Assembly (NCBI GenBank): GCA_002320605.1
Contig: DCKG01000006.1
Location: forward strand, 1-43,285
From: Bacteroidales bacterium UBA1680
GTDB taxonomy: Bacteria > Bacteroidota > Bacteroidia > Bacteroidales > UBA932
Reading direction: 5' to 3'
DNA: 43,285 nucleotides
Under the pieces are notes generated by a model. The model did not search any database, was not told the DNA's origin, and saw only the letters and a list, made by a program, of their open reading frames with translations. Shown piece by piece: positions 32,952-41,721 of this stretch. The stretch's first letter is position 1; the number at the start of each line of letters is the position of its first letter. A program made the translations under genes and the position numbers.

Positions 32952-34514
32952 CTAGAATATTATTCCGAATGTCAATGCTGTGAGCAGCCTCTTGTCGCCG
33001 ACCAACTCACTTGCGTCATTGTAATTGTGGTCTCCCACGGTATTGGAATAGGATGCGCTCAGGTCGAATTTGTAGTTTACTTTTTTCCTGTTCAATGTGT
33101 AGGCTATCCTTGCCCCAGCTCTAAGGTAATCGTCCGACCTGTAGGTCATGTCCTCCTGATAGAGCTCTTGAATATTGCTGCCTTCAGAAGCATAGAATCC
33201 TTCATATCTCGCATCGATGTTGGCACTATATCCTAGATTGGCTTTCAGCAGCCAAGAGCTGCTGTGCAGCTTTATCTGCCTGGCGATGAATATCTCGCTC
33301 AGAAGAGATGACCAGTTCCATCTGGTGAAAGGGAGGAAATAGACATCATTCTCATAATCATATCTGATTTTTGCTCCAGCATCCCAGTCGAAGCCCTTCT
33401 CGTCTTTCCCGAATTGATGATCATAAGCAGCGTCCCATGATATTCTTTTGAAATTGCTCATGTGATTGGTGACGACTTCTTCCCAGCGCTGGTTATTCAG
33501 CTCCTGATTGAGAATCTGTACTACTTCAAGGCCAGCAGTCTCCCTGTAATTCCAAGTCAGGTCTATTTTGTCGGCAAGCGTGCTTCCTAGAAGAATCTGA
33601 AGATGCCACTTCAGCATGTCGCTTTCCGTATTGCCCATTGCCCTTGGCAGGCTTGGCTGCTGCTTCGCCTTGATTTTCCTGAAATTATATTCAAGTTCCG
33701 TCACCAATTTGTAATCTCCATCGTAGCCGGCCTGTACGGCGCCACCATAAAGATCCGTCTTGTAATACATTGTTTTTAGTCCGGCATTTCCGCCGACGGT
33801 GGTCTGTTGCGCATAGCCCAAGCCACGTGAAAGCCATACAGGCTGATCCTCACGATAGTTGACGTTGGATGGTTCGCCTCTTTCGAAGGCGTTTTCGTAT
33901 TGCCCGCTCAAGCCAACGCAGAAATCGTCGCTGACCTGTACGAAGACGGAAGGAAGAACTCTGACATCGTAAGAATAGGTTTCCACTCTGGGGTCTTTCT
34001 GCTTTGCTCCGACGCAGCTCAGATAGGAGACTTCGGCGCCAAATGTCAGATGATCCCAGATGACAGGCGTGGAGATCTTCGTGCGCATGTCATATTCCTG
34101 ACGGTTCCATCTGCTCGGCGTTTTGTCTGCCACGAAATATGGCATGTCCTCAGGCACGTCGTATGTCATGGCATTGTAATTCACTCTGCCATCAAAGATG
34201 TTCCTGAATGCGAAGTCTCCCCAGAACAGGAATTTCCCGACGTGGGCGGCTCCATCTGTCCCGAGCGTGACCTGGTTTGATGTTGCTGCTTCCTGCTGGG
34301 GATGCCAGCCACCGTATTTCCCGTTATAGGTTGTCCCAAGATTGCTGTATAGAGTAATCGGATGGGAATTCAAAGCGGCAGAGTTGTTGGTGTTGAACCA
34401 CAGGGAGTTCCTGAAATTATCCTCAAGCAGAACTATGTTGTTTATTTCCTGCGCGCTTGCTGCCATGCTGGACATGGCGAGGAAAACGCTTATTGCAATT
34501 ATTGTATTTTTCAT
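32952..34514 (-). CDS. DUF6850-type outer-membrane beta-barrel protein
   Basis: A 520-residue protein starting MKNTIIAISVFLA with a signal peptide ending ASAQ. The mature N-terminus (LLEDNFRNSLWFNTNNSAAL) fits what I recall of the DUF6850 family. The rest alternates amphipathic beta strands with aromatic girdles (for example LTFGAEVSYLS, LYGGAVQAGYDG, YKFDLSASYSNTVG) and ends in Phe, as outer-membrane barrels do; 14-18 strands are plausible. Function is unknown. It lies two bases after the DUF4876-type lipoprotein and four before the first C25-like peptidase. The in-frame Met at 34538 lies within the upstream gene and is less likely. Confidence 0.8.
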   Translation of the reverse strand: MKNTIIAISVFLAMSSMAASAQEINNIVLLEDNFRNSLWFNTNNSAALNSHPITLYSNLGTTYNGKYGGWHPQQEAATSNQVTLGTDGAAHVGKFLFWGDFAFRNIFDGRVNYNAMTYDVPEDMPYFVADKTPSRWNRQEYDMRTKISTPVIWDHLTFGAEVSYLSCVGAKQKDPRVETYSYDVRVLPSVFVQVSDDFCVGLSGQYENAFERGEPSNVNYREDQPVWLSRGLGYAQQTTVGGNAGLKTMYYKTDLYGGAVQAGYDGDYKLVTELEYNFRKIKAKQQPSLPRAMGNTESDMLKWHLQILLGSTLADKIDLTWNYRETAGLEVVQILNQELNNQRWEEVVTNHMSNFKRISWDAAYDHQFGKDEKGFDWDAGAKIRYDYENDVYFLPFTRWNWSSLLSEIFIARQIKLHSSSWLLKANLGYSANIDARYEGFYASEGSNIQELYQEDMTYRSDDYLRAGARIAYTLNRKKVNYKFDLSASYSNTVGDHNYNDASELVGDKRLLTALTFGIIF

Positions 34515-34516
34515 AA

Positions 34517-35722
34517 CTATTTCTCCCAAGTGTTCCATGAAGGTTTTTTTGTATTGTAGCGACGATGCATCGGCTTGTCGAACACTTCGAAGTCATTCGT
34601 CGAGTTGTTCGTGTCCTGGAAAATAGGAGCCCCGTCTTCCATTTCTCCTGAAATCTTTCTTGCGAAGCTCAGATTCTTATAGCCGCCCCCGGCAATATTG
34701 AAGCCAGCGTCGAGAGCGACTGGCAAATGCAGTTTATCGCCATCTGAAAGATTGCTTTTCCACTGCACTGCGTCATAGATGTCATCTATCAGCACCTCGC
34801 GACCGGACTCCGAGTCATTGAGCGCCGAGATGAAATTCGTATTCTCCAAGGGCTTTGAAGGCTTGAACATGATTATGTCGCTATTGTAAACGGAGATTAG
34901 CCATTGAGGTATGTCATAGCCTCCGGCATTGATGACCCTCCGCATGTTTATGGCAGGACCGTCGTTGATGACTATGCCGTTCCAGAGCGTTCTCTCCTTC
35001 TCTATGGCTTCGAATTCGCATCCTGAATTATCAATCGATGAGGATCCTCCAAGGCTTTCGGCAGTATGATTTGTGGCCCACTGGGCTATCGATGCTGACT
35101 CCCCGGGGGCAAGAGGATAGTCAGTGCCGGATCCGGGTATCTGCCAGACTATTTCTACGAAGACATATTTTCCTGCATCAGGAATATCCCATTGGTACAC
35201 GACAGAGTAATCCCAGTTTGCGTAGACTGTCTCTGCAAAGCAAATTCCATCCAGGTAGACCGTCTCTGGCCCGTTATTGTAGATTTCGTAGAACTGGTCT
35301 CTGAAATACCATCCTGGACTGCCGTTGATATATATTTCCTTGAATAGTAATGATGATATCTTGGCAGACTGGACTGGAATCTCGTATGAATCGCCGTCCG
35401 ATATGAATGAGGCGGATCTGGTCGACCCGGACAGCAAGTAGACGAAAGCTCCATTCTTGGTCTGTGCTTTAACATTGACCGAATACAGCCCGGGAACAAG
35501 GCCTGGGACAGAGGCTCGCCCATCGCTGCTGTTGACCGTCGAGGAAAGATTGGAAAGATTGTTGGTCAGCGTAACTTCATAGCTGGCAGGGCGGACGACT
35601 TCTGAATCCAGTCCGCTTTCGTCTATCACTATGCTTGCAGTGACGCTTTCGACCTTGTCTCTTTCAGCACACCCTGCAAGCAAGAACCCAGTGGCAATAA
35701 TATATAAAAATATCCTTTTCAT
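34517..35722 (-). CDS. DUF4876-type surface lipoprotein
   Basis: A 401-residue lipoprotein with lipobox LAGC (Cys18 from MKRIFL). An N-terminal beta-sandwich (SYEVTLTNNLSNLSSTVNSS, about 40-110) resembles an Ig-like or carboxypeptidase-regulatory fold. It is followed by a lamin-tail-like region (LLFKEIYINGS, FYEIYNNGPETVYLDGICFAE) typical of DUF4876 proteins. Family function is not known to me. It sits directly after the TonB-dependent receptor gene (eight bases), the position normally taken by a SusD-like partner, so it may be the surface lid or binding partner of that receptor. Met at 35728 is an alternative start two codons upstream. Confidence 0.8.
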   Translation of the reverse strand: MKRIFLYIIATGFLLAGCAERDKVESVTASIVIDESGLDSEVVRPASYEVTLTNNLSNLSSTVNSSDGRASVPGLVPGLYSVNVKAQTKNGAFVYLLSGSTRSASFISDGDSYEIPVQSAKISSLLFKEIYINGSPGWYFRDQFYEIYNNGPETVYLDGICFAETVYANWDYSVVYQWDIPDAGKYVFVEIVWQIPGSGTDYPLAPGESASIAQWATNHTAESLGGSSSIDNSGCEFEAIEKERTLWNGIVINDGPAINMRRVINAGGYDIPQWLISVYNSDIIMFKPSKPLENTNFISALNDSESGREVLIDDIYDAVQWKSNLSDGDKLHLPVALDAGFNIAGGGYKNLSFARKISGEMEDGAPIFQDTNNSTNDFEVFDKPMHRRYNTKKPSWNTWEK

Positions 35723-35730
35723 GACCATAG

Positions 35731-38556
35731 TTATTTAATGTTGACCTTCAGTTCGAATCCGAAATAGATTGGAGCGTCAGAAGCCAGTTCGATTTTGTTT
35801 CCTCCGTTCTTCATTCTGTAAAGAGGCCTGTTATTGAATATGTTGTTGACATAGAACGAGGCAGTTATCTTATCCCCGATTTCCTTTGACAGATTCAGGT
35901 GCAGAAGTGCATATGGCTTATATTTCTCCTTGATGAACCTGTTGTCGGAAAGAGTAGGGAACAAGTAAGAGAATTCCGGGTCATCTTTCTTCGAAGGATC
36001 GAATTCATGAACGTTCCCGTCTTTGTAAGAAATGTAGCTCTCGAACATGGTGTCGTTGTAATATTCTGTCCAATATTTCATGAACCAGTGCGCTTGGGCG
36101 GTAAGAGTAATCACGAATCCTATTTCTGGAATATTATGTGTCACCCTCAGGGTTGTGATGTGGCTCTCGTTGAAACTCTTGGATTTTTCCTTAGGATATA
36201 TTCCTATGTGAGACTCATTGGAAGTGGTGCTAGTCCTTGTGCTGAAAGAATGCCCTTTGTTCGAGGATTCACCCAAAGTGTAGGCTCCGTTGAGATAGAA
36301 GGAAGTCCTTATAGCATCAAACCTTCCAAGATCGATTTCATACTCAATTCCCTTGTTCCTCAGGCGCAGGTTGTTGGTCGGCGTGTAGACTTGGAAGAAC
36401 AGATTGTAGGTATCTGTGAGGGCGACTGTAGGAATGGATCCTTCATTCTCTCTGACTACATCATAAATCTTATGTTGGTACCACTTGAAAGAATTCAGGT
36501 TGCGCCCCATCGTGTAGCCATTGTCCATCCTCTCGTCGTATGCCGTAACTGACAGCCTGTACTTTTCCGCGATTGTAAGATCCAGTCCCAGCTCTGCCTT
36601 CTTGTTCTGGGCAATCTTCAGGTCTGGATTCTCGGAATTGTAGACATGAGTGGTCGCTATCAGTAGACGCTCGTTTTCTGGCAGATTCACGTTCATGCCA
36701 TTGAAGTTCAAGGCATCATTGTAAGCATTGTTCGGATAGAGGTAAATAGAAGTAGGAGCCTTAGAAGTGATTCCGTAGCCTCCGCGTACCGTAAGCCAAG
36801 GGAATATGTCAGCGCTGGCGTTCACGCGAGGAGAGAACGCATCCTTGTCGTTCACATAATCATAACGCAAGCCTGCGCTGAGATTGAAAGTTCTTTCTCC
36901 TAGCTGCCAGGTCAGATAGTTCTCGGCATAGGCACCGACCTGGGTTACGAATGGAATGTCCTTGAATTTCCTGCGCCGGTATCCTGATGCGGCATTGCTG
37001 ATGTTCCTGAAAGGAGGAAATTCGTCATCGTAAACGGCACCCTTTCCAAGATTCCCGTCGGTCTTGAAGTCGGCGCCAAGCTTGAATCTTTCGGTCAAGT
37101 TTCGGATTGTCTTGCCGAAATCGGCATTGAACTTTGAGAAAACATTAATCTCTTTGCCGTAGATGTCATATGCATAATCATAATTGTAAGGGAGAATGCT
37201 CCCTTTCGCGTTCATGGCATTGACTATATTCGTGCCAGTGCTGTCGTCAACGACCTGCTGGCCCATGCGGTTCGTATAGACCATCCCGTCTTCCATGGCC
37301 GTAGAGTAGAGATTCAGTGCATTGGATGCTTGACCGGAATAGTAGGAATGCTTGTCATGATAGCTGCCGGATGCGAGCCAGTTCAGCCCTTTCAGCCAGC
37401 TTTTGTTGATGGAGGCGTGGCCATTCGTGTTGAAAGCCAAACCAAAATCGTTGGAATAGGATTCCTGTACATCAGGCTCATCCGAATTGTATTTTTTGCG
37501 ATCCCTGCCGTATGAAAGCGTCAGGGAGGTATTTTCATTTACGTTTTCTCCCAATTTGACGCTCCAGAGGCCTTTCATGTTCGCCCTCTGGTAGAATGTA
37601 TTTGATTTAACGAGGTCGTTGACATTATAGGCATAGTCGCCGCTGACATTCAAATCGCCTTTCTTCTTTCCAAGCGAGAAACCTTTGGCGGCGCTTACCT
37701 GATAAATATTCGGATTGGTCTTGAACCTTAAAGTAAGCGGGGAGCTGCCTGCCTTGGATTTTACGATAACGGCACCTGAAGTCAGGTCGCCATATTCGGC
37801 GGAAGGTATTCCTCGAATCACTTCGATGGATTCCACATTGTCCGTGGATAGAGAACGTATGTCTACGCCGCCGGCTGCACCTATCGCTCCGGTATTGCCA
37901 TCAGTGGTGCTTCCGGATTGAACTGTAGTCAGCATCTGCATATTGGCGTTGTTCGACAAAGGGGCGCCATCGACGATGACTGCTGTTCCCAAAGAAGCTA
38001 TTCCGCAGCTTACTTCGGAACGGCCGCTATTGTCCCTGACAGCCAATGAGGTAGCATCGGAAAGGCTGGGATTGGTGATGGTGATGCCTGGAAGCAGGCT
38101 CATCACATCTGCCAGGGAGCTTGTCTGCATGTGATCCATGGCCTGCCTGGAAATTTTAGATGCGGTGCTTCCTCCAACGTTGCTTCTGGTGGCAGTTACG
38201 GTAACGTCTTGCAGCCTGAAGGAGGTTTCGGTCATGGCGAAATTCAAAATGATGTTCTGTCCTCTGCCAAGAGTCAGCGTAGTGTCGATCTCCTGCATGC
38301 CGAAGAATTCCACCTTTATGGAAGTTTTCCCGGCAGGGATCTTCTCTATTCTGTACCGGCCGTTGGCATCTGCCACAGAATATAATTTTGAAGGGCTTAA
38401 GACTATGCTAGCAAATTCCAGGGGATCACCGGAAGCTCCGTTCGTGATGCGTCCCGAGATTGATGCGAAACCATTGCCGGTTTCATGTGTTTGCGCCAAG
38501 GCTGCATTAAGGCCTAGTGCGGCAAGCACGAGGATTAAAAATAGTTTTTTACTCAT
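35731..38556 (-). CDS. TonB-dependent outer-membrane receptor
   Basis: A 941-residue importer. It has a signal peptide (1-21), a carboxypeptidase-regulatory-like domain (about 28-110, ISGRITNGASGDPLEFASIVL), a plug (about 115-270; RQAMDHMQTSSLADVMSLLPG and SIEVIRGIPSAEYGDLTSGAVIVKSK) and a 22-strand barrel to the C-terminus. No STN domain is present, so it does not signal to an anti-sigma factor. It belongs to the classical receptor branch rather than the SusC branch, since no SusD follows. First gene of the operon; its partners are a lipoprotein, a second barrel and two gingipain-like peptidases. The substrate could be a peptide, haem or other cofactor; the sequence does not tell. Confidence 0.93.
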   Translation of the reverse strand: MSKKLFLILVLAALGLNAALAQTHETGNGFASISGRITNGASGDPLEFASIVLSPSKLYSVADANGRYRIEKIPAGKTSIKVEFFGMQEIDTTLTLGRGQNIILNFAMTETSFRLQDVTVTATRSNVGGSTASKISRQAMDHMQTSSLADVMSLLPGITITNPSLSDATSLAVRDNSGRSEVSCGIASLGTAVIVDGAPLSNNANMQMLTTVQSGSTTDGNTGAIGAAGGVDIRSLSTDNVESIEVIRGIPSAEYGDLTSGAVIVKSKAGSSPLTLRFKTNPNIYQVSAAKGFSLGKKKGDLNVSGDYAYNVNDLVKSNTFYQRANMKGLWSVKLGENVNENTSLTLSYGRDRKKYNSDEPDVQESYSNDFGLAFNTNGHASINKSWLKGLNWLASGSYHDKHSYYSGQASNALNLYSTAMEDGMVYTNRMGQQVVDDSTGTNIVNAMNAKGSILPYNYDYAYDIYGKEINVFSKFNADFGKTIRNLTERFKLGADFKTDGNLGKGAVYDDEFPPFRNISNAASGYRRRKFKDIPFVTQVGAYAENYLTWQLGERTFNLSAGLRYDYVNDKDAFSPRVNASADIFPWLTVRGGYGITSKAPTSIYLYPNNAYNDALNFNGMNVNLPENERLLIATTHVYNSENPDLKIAQNKKAELGLDLTIAEKYRLSVTAYDERMDNGYTMGRNLNSFKWYQHKIYDVVRENEGSIPTVALTDTYNLFFQVYTPTNNLRLRNKGIEYEIDLGRFDAIRTSFYLNGAYTLGESSNKGHSFSTRTSTTSNESHIGIYPKEKSKSFNESHITTLRVTHNIPEIGFVITLTAQAHWFMKYWTEYYNDTMFESYISYKDGNVHEFDPSKKDDPEFSYLFPTLSDNRFIKEKYKPYALLHLNLSKEIGDKITASFYVNNIFNNRPLYRMKNGGNKIELASDAPIYFGFELKVNIK

Positions 38557-38696
38557 AAGCTAAAAGCTGAAATCCTGTCGGCACAATCAATATTCTACCT
38601 GAGGATGGATAAATAAAAGTTGTTAAGTTGATTACGCTCGTTTTCGAGGCGCAAAATATAAAATAATAATTTAAAAAGCAACGGATAATGAATAAA

Positions 38697-38714
38697 ATAC
38701 CAATTTCTTGGTAT
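38697..38714 (-). terminator. AT-rich intrinsic terminator of the helix-hairpin-helix gene
   Basis: ATACCAA (38697-38703) and TTGGTAT (38708-38714) form a 7-bp stem with a 4-base loop just after the stop codon of the minus-strand gene at 38717. On the minus strand it is followed by a T-rich run (TTTTATT). The stem is weak, so confidence is moderate. Confidence 0.5.
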
Positions 38715-38716
38715 AT

Positions 38717-39673
38717 TTATTCTTGTTCAGCGATGAGGCAGCGGGAAAGTTTCTCGGCATTTTCTGGTTTCAGTATGCCAGCTTTGGAGAGAGTTTCCAC
38801 GGACCATTGTTCTGGAGGGGTGTTATTTCTGAATATTACGATGGCATGCGCTGCATATCTGCCGATGTATGGGTGCTTTGCGAGCTGCTCTTCTGGAAGT
38901 TTCCATAATGGGTACGGGGTTGTGGCTGATGGGTTTATGAATATGAGATCTTTCAGGCCGTCGTATTTTTCCTGGTCGAAGTGCCAGATGTCCATCAGTT
39001 GCTCTGGATATGAATATCCTCCCAGCTCTTTTCGGTAGCTTACCATTTTGGAAGCGAAATATTTCCCTATTCCTGGCAGAGTCTCGAATGTGGCTGAGTC
39101 GGCTGTGTTGAGGTCTATGCGAGGGATGTCAATATATGGCTCAAGGCGCCGATAGACAGAATCCTCTACTACGTAGGACTTCGCAAAGTCGCTCTTCCGC
39201 CCGAAGCGTCCGCCCTTCTGGCGATAATTATCGATTGCCTGGGCTTGTTTCTGCGTGAATCCCAGCCGCATCAGATCATCGATGCTGGCAGTGTTCGGAT
39301 TGAACCTGAAGCTCTCGAAACGTCTTGGTATGTTTGCCAGTCTTATTGCCTCTGCCTTCTCGCTATGCTCGGAATTTTTCCTCACGTAAGATGGTTCTGG
39401 AGCTATTTTGCTGGAATAAGATCCTGAACCAGGCTCTTTACTTTGCTGGACTTGGTCATGCGTCTCCTGACTACTGCCTTCCGGAGCTTCGGAGTATACG
39501 AAAACCGTGTCCGGATGGTCGTGATTTGCGACAATCTTCTCAACGGCAGCATGGTGAATGAATAATGCGACCTGGTAACCAATGATTAGGAACACCAGCG
39601 CGATGGAACCGATGATGAAGGATGCGGAAGGGGTTCTTTTCTTATCGTCTTGAGATTTATTCAAGCCTTTCAT
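38717..39673 (-). CDS. Membrane-anchored helix-hairpin-helix protein (ComEA-like)
   Basis: A 318-residue protein. One membrane helix near the N-terminus (about 18-40) is followed by a Ser/Glu-rich linker and several helix-hairpin-helix units: FNPNTASIDDLMRLGFTQKQA (about 123-143), IDLNTADSATFETLPGIGKY (about 189-209) and FINPSATTPYPLWKLPEE (about 245-262). Such proteins bind DNA without sequence preference, and ComEA-type members serve DNA uptake. Role in Bacteroidota is not established. It is 58 bases after rsmI but separated by an AT-rich gap, so it may have its own promoter. Confidence 0.88.
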   Translation of the reverse strand: MKGLNKSQDDKKRTPSASFIIGSIALVFLIIGYQVALFIHHAAVEKIVANHDHPDTVFVYSEAPEGSSQETHDQVQQSKEPGSGSYSSKIAPEPSYVRKNSEHSEKAEAIRLANIPRRFESFRFNPNTASIDDLMRLGFTQKQAQAIDNYRQKGGRFGRKSDFAKSYVVEDSVYRRLEPYIDIPRIDLNTADSATFETLPGIGKYFASKMVSYRKELGGYSYPEQLMDIWHFDQEKYDGLKDLIFINPSATTPYPLWKLPEEQLAKHPYIGRYAAHAIVIFRNNTPPEQWSVETLSKAGILKPENAEKLSRCLIAEQE

Positions 39674-39731
39674 AGTTTCATGGATTTTGTTAAGGTAATA
39701 TATTCAATAAAAATTCATTTCTTTTTTCCAT

Positions 39732-40442
39732 CTAATCATCATCCGGTGACGGGCTGCCGCCAGAATGCTTCGGATGGCCTGCGACCACGATTACAATCTC
39801 GCCTTTCGGCTCATGGTCTCTGAACCATGCAGCAACATCTGCGAGCATTCCGCGACGATGCTCTTCGTGAACCTTGGAAATTTCCCGTGCGACCGAACAC
39901 TGTCTGTCGTTCCCGAACGTCTCGGCGAACTGTTCCAATGTCTTGACTAGCCTGTAAGGCGACTCGTAGAAAACCATAGTCCTAGGCTCTTCTGAGAGCT
40001 CTTTCAGCCGAGTCTGCCGGCCCTTTTTCACAGGAAGGAAACCTTCGAAGCAGAACCTGTCGCATGGAAGACCCGAAGATACGATTGCCGGAATGCAGGC
40101 AGTGGCTCCAGGAAGAGTCTGTATCTCAATGCCTTCGGCAGCGCAAGTGCGAACGAGCAAGAAGCCCGGATCGGAAACCCCCGGCGTTCCGGCATCGCTG
40201 ATGAGAGCCACGTTCAAACCAGCCTCAATCCGTTCTTTAATAAGCCCGGCTGTCTCATGCTCGTTGAACTTGTGATGAGACTGAAGCCTGGCATGTATGT
40301 CAAAGTGTTTCAGCAGAATGCCGCTAGTCCGAGTGTCCTCCGCCAGTACCAAATCTACTTCTTTCAGAACTTGAACTGCTCTGAGAGTCATGTCATCCAG
40401 GTTGCCTATGGGCGTAGGCACTATGAACAGTTTGCCTGCCAT
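39732..40442 (-). CDS. rsmI: 16S rRNA (cytidine-1402-2'-O)-methyltransferase
   Basis: A 236-residue tetrapyrrole-methylase-fold enzyme that methylates the ribose of C1402 in the ribosomal P site. Diagnostic segments are VPTPIGNLDDMTLRA at the start, LAEDTRTS, LISDAGTPGVSDPG, LPGATACIPAIVSSGLP and FYESPYRL. Length is slightly shorter than the E. coli protein (286) because the C-terminal domain is reduced, as is common in Bacteroidota. It is 33 bases after the conserved hypothetical gene and likely co-transcribed with it. Confidence 0.96.
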   Translation of the reverse strand: MAGKLFIVPTPIGNLDDMTLRAVQVLKEVDLVLAEDTRTSGILLKHFDIHARLQSHHKFNEHETAGLIKERIEAGLNVALISDAGTPGVSDPGFLLVRTCAAEGIEIQTLPGATACIPAIVSSGLPCDRFCFEGFLPVKKGRQTRLKELSEEPRTMVFYESPYRLVKTLEQFAETFGNDRQCSVAREISKVHEEHRRGMLADVAAWFRDHEPKGEIVIVVAGHPKHSGGSPSPDDD

Positions 40443-40475
40443 GGTGGCTAGAATTTACGAGAACGATATATTCAT

Positions 40476-41078
40476 TTATTGCAGTTTCCTTCTGGCCGCC
40501 ATCATCAGCCTGTAGACAGGTTCTGAGTTAAGGTCCCAGTCCTTGAAATTCTCCTTTATGTAATCGATGGCTTCTTGGAACGAGCCCATCTCATTGAATT
40601 TTGCAATTGTGCCTTGGAACAGCACAGGATCTTCTTTGAATAGCGAGTTAATTAGCAGCAGTCTGTCGTTCAAAGAAATGGCGCTTATTATATTCTTAAC
40701 CGGGTATCCAGGCCTGTCCGTTCTCCAAGCCTCCTTTTCGGTCATGACGTCCATGACGGCTTTCTCTGCGGTCTCGGCCTCTAGAACGGTCTTTCTCTTG
40801 CGGTGTTTCTTCTCCACCGCCGGAGCGGCTTCGGAAACTTCCGGGAGGTCTTCAGGAACAGGACTCTGCGGAATGTCCTCAAATGATGGCGCAGAGATGT
40901 CCGGAACGGAGATGGAAAGGTCAATAGGCTCTTCAGGGAGATCCTCGGCAGGAGTATCCTGCTTCACTGGCTCTTCCGAAGCGGCTTCCATCTGCCTGAC
41001 CTTACTTTCCAGCCCGTTCAATTCTTCTTTGATTTCCTCAATCCTTTTCAGGATTCCTGACAGAATGTTCTCGTCCAT
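40476..41078 (-). CDS. Conserved hypothetical protein with coiled-coil start and acidic linker
   Basis: A 200-residue cytoplasmic protein without signal peptide. Residues 1-32 predict a coiled coil (ILKRIEEIKEELNGLESKV). An acidic Pro/Glu/Asp/Ser linker (about 38-95) and a basic patch KKHRKRK follow. The conserved C-terminal part (about 125-200) includes ISLNDRLLLINSLFKEDPVLFQ and FKDWDLNSEPVYRLMMAARRKL. Proteins of this shape are common in Bacteroidales, but I know no function. Met at 41078 is used; the frame extends 10 codons upstream without conserved features and across a -7 box (41112-41119) region. Divergent from tdk. Confidence 0.8.
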   Translation of the reverse strand: MDENILSGILKRIEEIKEELNGLESKVRQMEAASEEPVKQDTPAEDLPEEPIDLSISVPDISAPSFEDIPQSPVPEDLPEVSEAAPAVEKKHRKRKTVLEAETAEKAVMDVMTEKEAWRTDRPGYPVKNIISAISLNDRLLLINSLFKEDPVLFQGTIAKFNEMGSFQEAIDYIKENFKDWDLNSEPVYRLMMAARRKLQ

Positions 41079-41094
41079 AATTGCGATAATTTTG

Positions 41095-41102
41095 TACCTT
41101 TG
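41095..41102 (+). promoter_or_regulatory. -7 box for tdk
   Basis: TACCTTTG is an exact TAnnTTTG box 22 bases before the tdk ATG, the same sequence used in front of glutamine synthetase. No good -33 box is seen at the right distance. Confidence 0.4.
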
Positions 41103-41111
41103 TGGCAATCA

Positions 41112-41144
41112 CAAATCTAAGAAAATGTTTTCAGAAAACACAAA
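41112..41144 (-). promoter_or_regulatory. Promoter of the hypothetical-rsmI operon, overlapping the tdk start
   Basis: CAAATCTA (41112-41119) reads TAGATTTG on the minus strand. CAAA at 41141-41144 reads TTTG with a 21-base spacer. The -33 element lies inside the tdk coding sequence. The gene starts at 41078. Confidence 0.45.
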
Positions 41145-41691
41145 AAAAGCAGGCTGTATTGAAGTCATCTGCGGCTCGATGTTCTCTGGCAAGACAGAGG
41201 AGCTGATCCGCAGGATAAGAAGGGCTAAATTTGCCAACCTGAAAATAGAAATATTCAAGCCAACCATAGACACCCGTTTCTCCGATGAAGATGTCGTGTC
41301 GCATGACTTTCACAAAATCCCTTGCCATGCGGTTAAGGATCCGAAGGAAATGTTGAAAATTGCTGACGACGTTCAGGTCGTAGGCATTGATGAGGCACAA
41401 TTCTACGACATGAGCTTTGTGGATGTAGCCCAGGAGCTGGCGAATCGCGGAATAAGAGTCATAATCGCTGGTCTGGACATGGACTATCTAGGCAATCCTT
41501 TCGGTCCTATGCCATACCTCATGGCCATTGCGGAGGATGTGCGCAAAGTCCATGCGATCTGCGTAAAATGCGGGGCTCTTGCTAATTACTCCCACAGGCT
41601 CGTGAATGACAACGAACTCGTAGTTCTCGGCGAAAAAGAAGCCTACGAACCTCTCTGCCGAGACTGCTTCAACAAAGCTATGAAAAGATAA
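41125..41691 (+). CDS. tdk: Thymidine kinase (type II)
   Basis: A 188-residue enzyme that phosphorylates thymidine in nucleotide salvage. It has a P-loop GSMFSGKT (17-24), DEAQFYD with the catalytic Glu, the lasso segment with AGLDMDYLGNPFG, and four zinc-binding cysteines in CVKC and CRDC. Length matches bacterial TK1-like enzymes. The frame is open upstream to 40567, but this is antisense to the hypothetical gene; the ATG at 41125 is correct. It precedes the SGNH hydrolase gene by 30 bases. Confidence 0.97.
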   Translation: MFSENTKKAGCIEVICGSMFSGKTEELIRRIRRAKFANLKIEIFKPTIDTRFSDEDVVSHDFHKIPCHAVKDPKEMLKIADDVQVVGIDEAQFYDMSFVDVAQELANRGIRVIIAGLDMDYLGNPFGPMPYLMAIAEDVRKVHAICVKCGALANYSHRLVNDNELVVLGEKEAYEPLCRDCFNKAMKR

Positions 41692-41721
41692 TCCGGGATA
41701 TTCTGTCGACAAACAAACATT

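Noticed and set aside
38652..38682. Promoter of the TonB receptor operon
   Set aside because: CAAAATATA on the plus strand is one base too long for the reverse -7 box, and the -33 candidate has an 18-base spacer; too weak to list.
40567..41124. Upstream extension of the thymidine kinase frame
   Set aside because: Ser/Thr-rich sequence that mirrors the hypothetical gene on the other strand; the enzyme starts at 41125.
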